Shown piece after piece: positions 57,617 to 64,000 of a stretch of 64,000 nt of DNA (the first letter of the stretch is position 1; each line of letters starts with the position of its first letter). Location of the stretch: the NCBI RefSeq assembly GCF_041435095.1, contig NZ_CP108025.1, positions 3,410,001 to 3,474,000 of the forward strand, written 5' to 3'. Both the position numbers and the translations under genes were made by a program. The stretch is from Kitasatospora sp. NBC_00315. Its GTDB lineage: Bacteria; Actinomycetota; Actinomycetes; Streptomycetales; Streptomycetaceae. The notes below the pieces were generated by a model, which had not been told where the DNA came from, did no database searches, and was given only the letters and a program-made list of their open reading frames with translations.

Positions 57617-58207
57617 TCAGGCCTCGGCAGCGGCCTCGGCGGCCTCGGCGTCGGCGTCGGCCTGCGAGGCCTGGGCGCCGATGACCTGGAGGACGACGGT
57701 GTCGGCCTCGACGGCCAGCGTGGTGCCCTTCGGGAGGATGATGTCACCGGCGGTGACCGAGGCGCCGGCCTCCAGGCCCTCGACCGACACGGTCACGGAC
57801 TCGGGCAGGTGGGTGGCCTCGGCCTCGACCGGGAGGGAGTTCAGGACGTGCTCGAGCAGGTTGCCACCGGGGGCCAGCTCGCCCTCGGCGATGACCGGGA
57901 TCTCGACGGTGACCTTCTCGCCGCGCTTCACGAGCAGCAGGTCGACGTGCTCGATGGTGCGCTTGATGGCCTCGCGCTGGACGGCCTTCGGCAGGACGAA
58001 CTCGTCCTTGCCCTCGATCGGGACGACCAGCAGCGCATTGGAGGTCTTCAGCGCCATCATCAGGGCGTGGCTCGGCAGGTTGAGGTGCACGGGCGCGAGG
58101 CCGTGGCCGTAGACGACACCGGGGACGAAGCCGGCGCGGCGGGCACGACGAGCGGCACCCTTGCCGAACTCGGTACGGGTCTCGGCGTCAAGGCGGATCT
58201 CGGACAC
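57617..58207 (-). CDS. rplY: 50S ribosomal protein L25 (CTC type)
   Basis: L25 of the long Ctc/TL5 form: the 5S rRNA-binding N-terminal domain (about residues 1-92, [32 protein letters not shown]) and a C-terminal beta domain ([24 protein letters not shown]...). An Ala/Glu/Asp-rich tail of about 20 residues ends the 196-residue protein. The start is the GTG at 58207. It lies between prs and pth on the same strand, the usual actinobacterial order. Confidence 0.95.
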   Translation of the reverse strand: MSEIRLDAETRTEFGKGAARRARRAGFVPGVVYGHGLAPVHLNLPSHALMMALKTSNALLVVPIEGKDEFVLPKAVQREAIKRTIEHVDLLLVKRGEKVTVEIPVIAEGELAPGGNLLEHVLNSLPVEAEATHLPESVTVSVEGLEAGASVTAGDIILPKGTTLAVEADTVVLQVIGAQASQADADAEAAEAAAEA

Positions 58208-58442
58208 GACTGCACTCCTCGTAAAAGAACTGGCGCGGGGGTGCAGGCAACGCGAAAAACCGCCGGGACCACACCCACAAGAACGATTTGGGGGTCACTC
58301 GGCGGTGCACGACTCTGCCGACAGCCGGAAACCGGCCTGAGCAGCGCGTCGATCACGGAGCGCACACCCGAAGAACGGGCACACGACATCCCTCGCCGAG
58401 CAGTCTCACGAGTCTAACCGCACCGGCAGTCAACCGTGAAAT

Positions 58443-58485
58443 CGGCGGCGGCCCCCACCCCCCGAGGGGATGGGGGCCGCCGCCG
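58443..58485 (-). terminator. prs terminator
   Basis: CGGCGGCGGCCCCCA (58443-58457) pairs with TGGGGGCCGCCGCCG (58471-58485), ten bases past the prs stop; an inner C/G run adds pairs. Confidence 0.8.
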
Positions 58486-58494
58486 GACAGATCG

Positions 58495-59472
58495 TCAGTG
58501 CACGCCCTCGAAGAGGCTCGTCACCGAACCGTCCTCGAACACCTCGCGGATCGCGGCCGCGATCGACGGCGCGATCGACAGCGTGGTGATCTTGTCCAGC
58601 TGGAGCTCGGCCGGCGTCGGCAGGGTGTTGGTGAACACGAACTCGCTCACCCGCGAGTTCTTCAGCCGGTCCGCCGCCGGGCCCGACAGCACACCGTGCG
58701 TCGCCGCCACGATGACGTCCGCCGCGCCGTTGTCGAACAGCGCCTCGGCCGCGGCGCAGATCGTCCCCGCCGTGTCGATCATGTCGTCGACCAGGACGCA
58801 GACGCGGTCCTTGACGTCACCCACGACGTCCGCCGACAGGATCGTGTTCGCCTGCGTCATGTCGCGACGCTTGTGGATGATAGCCAGCGGCGCACCGAGA
58901 CGGTCGGACCACTGGTCCGCCACCTTCACCCGGCCCGCGTCCGGCGAGACGATGGTCAGCTTGGAGCGGTCCACCTTGCCGCCCACGTAGTCCGCCAGCA
59001 GCGGCAGCGCGAACAGGTGGTCCACGGGGCCGGAGAAGAAGCCCTGGATCTGCGCGGTGTGCAGGTCCACGGCCATGATCCGGTCCGCGCCGGCCGCGGC
59101 CAGCAGGTCCGCCACCAGACGGGCCGAGATCGGCTCCCGCCCGAGGTGCTTCTTGTCCTGACGGGCGTACCCGTAGAACGGCAGGATGGCGGTGATGCTC
59201 CGGGCCGAGGCCCGCTTCAGCGCATCGATCATGATCAACTGTTCCATGATCCACTGATTGATCGGAGCCGTGTGGCTCTGCATCACGAAGCAGTCCGCAC
59301 CGCGCGCGGAATCCAGGAATCGGACGTAGATCTCACCGTTGGCGAAGTCCAGCGCCTTGGTCGGGACGAGATCGGTGCCCAGCGACGCGGCCACCTCCCT
59401 CGCCAGTTCAGGGTGGGCACGGCCGGAGAAGAGCTTGAGCTTCTTCTCACCCGACGTCGTGATCCCGCTCAC
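58495..59472 (-). CDS. prs: ribose-phosphate pyrophosphokinase
   Basis: PRPP synthetase makes phosphoribosyl pyrophosphate from ribose-5-phosphate and ATP for nucleotides, His and Trp. The 325-residue enzyme has KLKLFSGRAHPELAREVA, FANGEIYVRFLDSARGADCFVMQS, the ATP flexible-loop region YGYARQDKKHLGREPIS, the metal site DLHTAQIQGFF, and the PRPP loop VCVLVDDMIDTAGTICAAA. It starts with a GTG at 59472 (MSGITTSGE). The neighbour glmU lies 204 bases upstream on the same strand. Confidence 0.97.
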   Translation of the reverse strand: MSGITTSGEKKLKLFSGRAHPELAREVAASLGTDLVPTKALDFANGEIYVRFLDSARGADCFVMQSHTAPINQWIMEQLIMIDALKRASARSITAILPFYGYARQDKKHLGREPISARLVADLLAAAGADRIMAVDLHTAQIQGFFSGPVDHLFALPLLADYVGGKVDRSKLTIVSPDAGRVKVADQWSDRLGAPLAIIHKRRDMTQANTILSADVVGDVKDRVCVLVDDMIDTAGTICAAAEALFDNGAADVIVAATHGVLSGPAADRLKNSRVSEFVFTNTLPTPAELQLDKITTLSIAPSIAAAIREVFEDGSVTSLFEGVH

Positions 59473-59675
59473 TGCACCGTCTCCTCGCGTTGCTTACGCA
59501 CATGAACCCGCCGCACCGCGGGCAGGCAGCCGCCTGAAGCGATGAAGGTCGGGGATTGTCCGTACACCTCGACCGGACCCAAAAGCCCAATGGCGCACGT
59601 ATGTCCTCCAGGTTACGCGCCCGCGCAGAAAGCGTCCGCTCCGGTACCAGCCCTCGGACCTCCCCACCAGCCGCG

Positions 59676-61142
59676 TCAGCCCTCCGACGCCCCGCCCGCC
59701 ACCCCCGCCGCAGCGGCGGCCGCCTGGGCCGAGGACGTCCCCGGACGCTTGCGCGCCACCCAGCCGTCGATGTTGCGCTGCTGCGCCCGGCTCACTCCCA
59801 GCGCACCCGCCGGCACGTCGTTCGTGATCACCGAACCGGCCGCCGTGTAGGCGCCGTCCCCCACCGTCACCGGCGCGATGAACATGTTGTCCGACCCCGT
59901 GCGGCAGTGGGCCCCGATGACCGTGCGGTGCTTGTTCACCCCGTCGTAGTTCACCGTCACCGAGGCCGCGCCGATGTTGGTGCCCTCGCCGATCGTGGTG
60001 TCCCCGATGTACGACAGGTGCGGCACCTTGGCGCCCTCGCCCAGCTCGGAGTTCTTGATCTCCACGTACGTGCCGACCTTCGACTTCCGGGCCAGCTTCG
60101 CCCCCGGGCGGAGGTAGGCGTACGGCCCCACCGAGGCGCTCTCGCCGACCTCGGCGCGGTCCGCCGTGGTGTTGCTCACATGGGCGCCCGCGCCCACCCG
60201 GGTGTCGCGCAGGGTCGAGTTGGGACCGACCTCGCAGCCCTCGCCCAGGTGCGTCGCACCCTGCAGCTGCGTGTTCGGCAGCACCACCGCGTCCGGCTCG
60301 TACGTGACCTGCACGTCCAGCCAGGTCGACGCCGGATCCACCACGGTCACGCCCTCGCGCATGGCCTGCTCGACCAGCCGGTCGTTCAGCAGCCGCCGCG
60401 CCTGCGCCAGCTGCACCCGGTCGTTGATGCCCAGGATGTCCCGGTGGTCGGCCGCCGCCACCGCGCCCACCCGGTGCCCCGCCCCCCGCAGGATGGCCAG
60501 GGTGTCCGTGAGGTACTCCTCGCCCTGCACGTTGTCCGTGGTCACCTGCGACAGCGCGTCCGCCAGCAGCTTCGCGTCGAAGGCGTACACGCCGGAGTTG
60601 ATCTCCAGGATCGCCCGCTGGGCGTACGACGCGTCCTTCTCCTCGACGATCGCGGCCACCGCTCCGTCCGCCTCGTCGCGCAGGATCCGGCCGTACCCGA
60701 AGGCGTCCGGCACGACGGCCGACAGGACGGTCACACCGTTGCCCTGCTCCTCGTGCGCGGTCGCCAGCGAGGCGAGCGTCGCCCCGGTCAGCAGCGGCGC
60801 GTCCCCGGTCGTCACCACGACCGTGCCGTCCAGCGTCACACCGGACGCCGCCAGCGCCTCCAGGGCGGTGCGCACCGCGTGGCCGGTGCCCTTCTGCTCG
60901 GCCTGCACGACCGCCCGCACCGCCGGGTAGTGCGCCGACAGGTGCGCCTCCACCTTCTCGCGCAGGTGACCCACCACGACCACCAGCTGCTCCGGGGCCA
61001 ACTCCTCGGCTGCGGCGACCGCGTGGCCGACCAATGACCGCCCGCACACCTCGTGCAGAACCTTCGGCAGGCTGTTCGACTTCATCCGCGTGCCACCGCC
61101 GGCGGCGAGCACGATGACAGCGGCAGGGGAATTGGCACTCAC
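59676..61142 (-). CDS. glmU: bifunctional N-acetylglucosamine-1-phosphate uridyltransferase / glucosamine-1-phosphate acetyltransferase
   Basis: GlmU makes UDP-GlcNAc for peptidoglycan. The 488-residue protein has the uridyltransferase signature VIVLAAGGGTRMKSNSLPKVLHEVCGRS (near 8-35), TTGDAPLLTGATL, and from about residue 265 the left-handed beta-helix of hexapeptide repeats (HLGEGCEVGPNSTL...GAGAHVSNTTADRAEVGESASVGPYAYLRPGAKL). The acetyltransferase site ITNDVPAGALGVSRAQQRNIDGW closes it, with a Ser/Ala tail. ATG at 61142. tRNA-Gln lies 152 bases upstream on the same strand. Confidence 0.97.
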   Translation of the reverse strand: MSANSPAAVIVLAAGGGTRMKSNSLPKVLHEVCGRSLVGHAVAAAEELAPEQLVVVVGHLREKVEAHLSAHYPAVRAVVQAEQKGTGHAVRTALEALAASGVTLDGTVVVTTGDAPLLTGATLASLATAHEEQGNGVTVLSAVVPDAFGYGRILRDEADGAVAAIVEEKDASYAQRAILEINSGVYAFDAKLLADALSQVTTDNVQGEEYLTDTLAILRGAGHRVGAVAAADHRDILGINDRVQLAQARRLLNDRLVEQAMREGVTVVDPASTWLDVQVTYEPDAVVLPNTQLQGATHLGEGCEVGPNSTLRDTRVGAGAHVSNTTADRAEVGESASVGPYAYLRPGAKLARKSKVGTYVEIKNSELGEGAKVPHLSYIGDTTIGEGTNIGAASVTVNYDGVNKHRTVIGAHCRTGSDNMFIAPVTVGDGAYTAAGSVITNDVPAGALGVSRAQQRNIDGWVARKRPGTSSAQAAAAAAGVAGGASEG

Positions 61143-61294
61143 GCGGGAGGCTCCTCGGTCGGTTCACGGAGAGGGAGAACGGCCCGAGGCTCAGAAGTCC
61201 GCACGTCCGCGCCCCGGCGCTTCGAGGATAGCCGGGGGCCCGTGACCGGCCACGACACCTCGGGCCCGGGAGGCCCGGTTCTCACCACACAATG

Positions 61295-61367
61295 CTCCGC
61301 CGGATGGACTCGAACCATCACTGCAAGGCTCCAAAGGCCTGCGGGCTGCCAATTACCCCACGGCGGA
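61295..61367 (-). tRNA. tRNA-Gln (UUG anticodon)
   Basis: On the minus strand TCCGCCG pairs with CGGCGGA in the acceptor arm. The anticodon stem CAGGC/GCCTT encloses CTTTGGA, giving anticodon TTG. The T-arm is TGATGG-TTCGAGT-CCATC. Discriminator G; no CCA is encoded. The fold has normal arm lengths. It sits upstream of glmU, as is usual in streptomycetes. Confidence 0.94.
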
Positions 61368-61823
61368 CAGTTGCTCAGACCCTACCCGAGTCGGCGCCGC
61401 CCCGTGTATCGACCGTGCCCCTTCCCCGCGTATCCGCCGAGCCCCTCCATCGGCCCTCGATCCGGCGGGAGAAGTCGGCGCCGTCGAGCACGCTGATCAT
61501 CAGACAGCCACGGTGGACACCAGCCGTGTTCTCGCGCACCGTGCCCGGATCATGGGGCCCGAACGTCGCCCGCACCGACCGCTCCACCCACCGCGGCCCA
61601 ACCTGGGGCGAACGGCGGGAGACCGGCCGGCGACCGCGCCCGTCCGGGGGCCGGCGACGGTGCCACCGGCGGCCTTCACCTTCGCCCATCCGTTCGGGTG
61701 AAAAGGCTAAAGCCCTGTTGGGATCACCCGCGCCGCACTTCCCACGGGGGCACCGCTCAACCTACGATGCCGTAGGTTACGCCCACGTAGGCTCCCCGTC
61801 TCCCCTCCCACTAGGGATGCCCC
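61368..61823. other. 456-bp region between tRNA-Gln and the desaturase gene
   Basis: No gene seen. The left part (61368-61460) is the tRNA promoter zone. Segments 61460-61690 show no coding bias on either strand. The right end (61755-61800) holds a strong palindrome and the desaturase promoter. Confidence 0.6.
61759..61778 (+). promoter_or_regulatory. desaturase operator palindrome
   Basis: AACCTACGATGCCGTAGGTT is a perfect inverted repeat of 8-bp arms around ATGC, 46 bases upstream of the desaturase start. It contains TACGAT, a possible -10 element, so a bound repressor would block the promoter. The adjacent TetR gene is the natural candidate to bind it, in the manner of TetR-desaturase pairs elsewhere. 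Confidence 0.55.
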
Positions 61824-62789
61824 ATGACTGTCCAGGCCGGCCAGGAGCGCTCCACAGCGCCCACCCCCTCACCCGAGCAACTGGTGTCCGCCACCCGCGG
61901 GGGTGAGAAGCAGGGCCCCGCGGAGCGGATCACGCTCGCGCTGTTCATCGCAGTGCCGTTCCTGGCCCTGGTCGCGGCGGCGCCGGCGGCCTGGGGATGG
62001 GGGCTCGGCTGGACGGACCTCGCGATCGCCGTCGTCATGTACTTCGTGGCCTGCCACGGCATCACGATCGGCTTCCACCGTTACTTCACCCACGGCGCCT
62101 TCAAGGCGAACCGGGCACTGCGGCTGACCCTGGCGGTGGCCGGCAGCCTGGCGATCGAAGGGCCGCTGGTGCGCTGGGTGGCCGACCACCGCAAGCACCA
62201 CCGGTACAGCGACAAGGACGGCGACCCGCACTCGCCCTGGCGCTACGGCGAGAGCGTCCCGGCCCTGCTGAAGGGCCTGTGGTGGGCGCACATGGGCTGG
62301 CTGTTCGACGAGGAGCAGACCCCTCAGCAGAAGTACGCACCGGATCTGATCGCGGACCCGGCCATAAAGCGGATCTCCCGGCTGTTCTGGCTCTGGACGC
62401 TGATCTCGATGCTGCTGCCGCCCCTGGCCGGCGGGCTGATCACGATGTCCTGGCAGGGTGCGCTGACGGCGTTCTTCTGGGGCTCGCTGGTGCGGGTCGC
62501 ACTGCTGCACCACGTGACCTGGTCGATCAACTCGATCTGCCACGCGATCGGCGCGCGGCCGTTCAAGTCGCGCGACCGTTCGGGCAACGTGTGGTGGCTG
62601 GCCGTCCTGTCCTGCGGGGAGTCCTGGCACAACCTGCACCACGCGGACCCGACCTCGGCGCGACACGGCGTGCTCCGCGGGCAGGTGGACTCCTCGGCGC
62701 GGCTGATCCGGTGGTTCGAACAGGCCGGGTGGGCGCGGGACGTCCGCTGGCCGGACGCGGAGCGGATCGCCGCCCGTCGCGCCGCATGA
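61824..62789 (+). CDS. acyl-CoA / fatty acid desaturase
   Basis: An integral-membrane di-iron desaturase inserting a cis double bond (probably delta-9) into fatty acyl chains, using oxygen. The 321-residue protein has the three His boxes: HRYFTH (near residue 84), HRKHH (near 121) and HNLHHADPTSARHG (near 272). Hydrophobic segments lie at about 37-60, 65-82, 180-200 and 205-225. LVRWVADHRKHHRYSDKDGDPHSPW is the family core. The ATG at 61824 follows an operator palindrome; the TetR gene starts 27 bases past its stop, so both form an operon. Confidence 0.94.
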   Translation: MTVQAGQERSTAPTPSPEQLVSATRGGEKQGPAERITLALFIAVPFLALVAAAPAAWGWGLGWTDLAIAVVMYFVACHGITIGFHRYFTHGAFKANRALRLTLAVAGSLAIEGPLVRWVADHRKHHRYSDKDGDPHSPWRYGESVPALLKGLWWAHMGWLFDEEQTPQQKYAPDLIADPAIKRISRLFWLWTLISMLLPPLAGGLITMSWQGALTAFFWGSLVRVALLHHVTWSINSICHAIGARPFKSRDRSGNVWWLAVLSCGESWHNLHHADPTSARHGVLRGQVDSSARLIRWFEQAGWARDVRWPDAERIAARRAA

Positions 62790-62815
62790 CCCGTCGGCTG
62801 CAGCATGATGTAGGG

Positions 62816-63568
62816 GTGAACGGGAGCAGCGGAGACAGCGCAGACGGCCGGCGGACCTCGCGAACGGGTGCTGCGGCGGGTGCTGCGGCAGGCACCGCGG
62901 CGGCTCCCTCGGGCCGCCAGCGGGCCGCTGCCCCGGCGGCCCGGCCCCGGGGCGGCCGGGTCCGGATGACGGGCAAGCAGCGGCGGGAGCAGCTGCTGGA
63001 CATCGGCCGTTCGGTGTTCGCCGAGCGCGGTTACGACGGGACGTCGGTGGAGGAGATCGCCGAGCGTGCCGGGGTGTCGAAGCCGGTGGTCTACGAGCAT
63101 TTCGGGGGCAAGGAGGGGCTGTACGCGGTCGTGGTCGACCGCGAGATGCAGCTGCTGCTGGACATGGTGACGGGGGCGCTCACCGGGGGGCACTCGCGGG
63201 AGCTGCTGGAGCAGGCGGCGTTCGCGCTGATGGACTACATCGACACGTCCACGGACGGTTTCAAGATCCTCGTCCGGGACTCGCCGGTGGCACAGTCGAC
63301 CGGGACCTTCGCGTCGTTGATCAGTGACATCGCGGTCCAGGTGGAGGACATCCTGGGGCTGGAGTTCAAGGCCCGGGGGTTCGACGCGCGACTGGCCCCG
63401 ATGTACTCGCAGATGCTGGTGGGGATGGTCGCGCTCACCGGGCAGTGGTGGCTGGAGGTGCGCAAGCCCGGCAAGGCCGAGGTGGCGGCGCACCTGGTGA
63501 ATCTCGCCTGGCACGGCCTGGAGGGCATGGAGCGGCACCCGAAGCTGGTGGGCGACCGCCAGGCCTGA
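62816..63568 (+). CDS. TetR-family regulator
   Basis: The 250-residue protein has a low-complexity, Gly/Ala/Arg-rich extension (residues 1-50), then the TetR helix-turn-helix (RREQLLDIGRSVFAERGYDGTSVEEIAERAGVSKPVVYEHFGGKEGLY, about 56-103) and a C-terminal ligand domain. It follows the desaturase gene and probably autoregulates the pair through the palindrome at 61759-61778, sensing acyl-CoA. The GTG at 62816 gives this extension; an internal ATG at 62967 would give a compact protein of about 200 residues. The true start is uncertain. Confidence 0.9.
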   Translation: MNGSSGDSADGRRTSRTGAAAGAAAGTAAAPSGRQRAAAPAARPRGGRVRMTGKQRREQLLDIGRSVFAERGYDGTSVEEIAERAGVSKPVVYEHFGGKEGLYAVVVDREMQLLLDMVTGALTGGHSRELLEQAAFALMDYIDTSTDGFKILVRDSPVAQSTGTFASLISDIAVQVEDILGLEFKARGFDARLAPMYSQMLVGMVALTGQWWLEVRKPGKAEVAAHLVNLAWHGLEGMERHPKLVGDRQA

Positions 63569-63676
63569 GCCCGAACGGGGACGGCACGGCCCGAACGGGG
63601 GGACGGCAGCGCCCGGACGTGGGTACGGCGGCGCCCGGACGCAGGTGCGACAGCGCCCGAACGTGGGGACGACAGC
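63569..63676. repeat. 22-bp imperfect tandem repeat after the TetR stop
   Basis: Five copies of a 20-22 base unit (GCCCGAACGTGGGGACGACAGC, with variants) run from directly after the stop at 63566-63568 up to 63676, then decay. The most conserved part is GCCC(G)(A/G)ACG. Confidence 0.85.
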
Positions 63677-63728
63677 GCCCGGCGCCGGCCGGGAGGCTCG
63701 GTACCGGACCGGGAGGCCCGTTACCGGC

Positions 63729-64000
63729 TCAGTACCGGACCGCGACGGCGAAGATCCGGCGGAACGGGAAGACCGTCCCGTGCGGGCCGGCCGGATAGGC
63801 CTCACGCAGCAGCGCGCCGTACTCGGCGAGGAAGGCGGCCCGGTCCTCGGGTGCGGCGAGCCGGCCCAGGACGGGGCGCAGGGCGGTCCCCTTGACCCAT
63901 TCCAGGACGGGGTCGGGGCCGGCGAGCAGGGTCAGGTAGGTGGTTTCCCAGACGTCGGGGGTGCAGTGGGCACCGGCGAGCGCGTCCAGGTAGGTCTCGG
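63729..64000 (-). CDS. trans-aconitate 2-methyltransferase, C-terminal part
   Basis: Partial gene running off the window. Ninety C-terminal residues are visible: AHCTPDVWETTYLTLLAGPD, then VLEWVKGTALRPVLGRL, EDRAAFLAEYGALLREAYP and a terminal TVFPFRRIFAVAVRY. These are diagnostic of Tam-type SAM methyltransferases, which methylate trans-aconitate to keep it from inhibiting aconitase. The SAM-binding motif lies beyond the right edge. Confidence 0.85.
   Translation of the reverse strand, partial: ETYLDALAGAHCTPDVWETTYLTLLAGPDPVLEWVKGTALRPVLGRLAAPEDRAAFLAEYGALLREAYPAGPHGTVFPFRRIFAVAVRY

Overview
This window is a high-GC actinobacterial chromosome segment, almost certainly from Streptomycetaceae (Streptomyces or Kitasatospora). 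The evidence is the strong GC bias at third codon positions, a mycothiol-conjugate amidase, a tRNA-Leu(UAA) of the bldA type, DUF397/XRE/ATPase regulatory modules, an Rpf with a c-di-AMP riboswitch, and the ndh-gppA-DUF501-ftsB-eno block. I call about 52 protein genes or gene fragments and two tRNAs. There is no rRNA, CRISPR array, transposase or integrase.

Layout. 1-9230: a thioredoxin-like DUF255 gene broken at the window edge, a small membrane protein, mca, a DUF4307 membrane protein, greA, a DrrAB-type ABC exporter with PadR-like operators, ilvA, a MarR regulator, metB and msrA. 9379-18366: a DUF1203 protein, an L,D-transpeptidase lipoprotein, a 115-aa acidic protein, cystathionine beta-synthase, an SGNH hydrolase, a thiolase and two uncharacterised proteins. 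18515-23478: a Bax inhibitor-1-like protein, the bldA-type tRNA and a MacB/FtsX-type ABC system. 23803-30388: ndh with Rex-like sites, gppA-DUF501-ftsB (overlapping), eno, and an Rpf protein behind a ydaO/c-di-AMP riboswitch. 30774-34531: a cytochrome P450, a degenerate Rossmann protein, mazG and a SurA-like lipoprotein.

34532-40530 looks like an accessory insert. It holds two back-to-back gene remnants, a DUF5984-like protein, an RsbW-like ATPase/XRE/DUF397 module, a VOC protein, a nucleoside deaminase, an F420-type luciferase-like oxidoreductase and an Lrp/AsnC regulator. 40532-46015: mfd and a coiled-coil DivIVA-like protein. 46232-51178: a divergent locus carrying three SUKH-type proteins and two deaminase-fold proteins, one of them fused to a SUKH-4 domain through a long Pro/Ala/Gly linker. 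This is the most unusual system here. 51245-64000: an orphan sensor kinase, ppc, a small exported protein, a short Cys-rich LuxR protein, pth, rplY, prs, glmU, tRNA-Gln(UUG), a fatty-acid desaturase with a TetR regulator, and the 3' end of a trans-aconitate methyltransferase gene.

How the genes work together. Several genes serve thiol, sulfur and redox homeostasis (mca, msrA, metB, cystathionine beta-synthase, ndh). msrA has an exact SigR-type promoter and mca a near match. A second group serves cell wall and growth (glmU, ftsB, L,D-transpeptidase, Rpf, DivIVA-like). A third is core carbon and nucleotide metabolism (eno, ppc, prs). Strong GC-rich hairpins separate most units. Short tandem repeats begin at or just beyond several stop codons.
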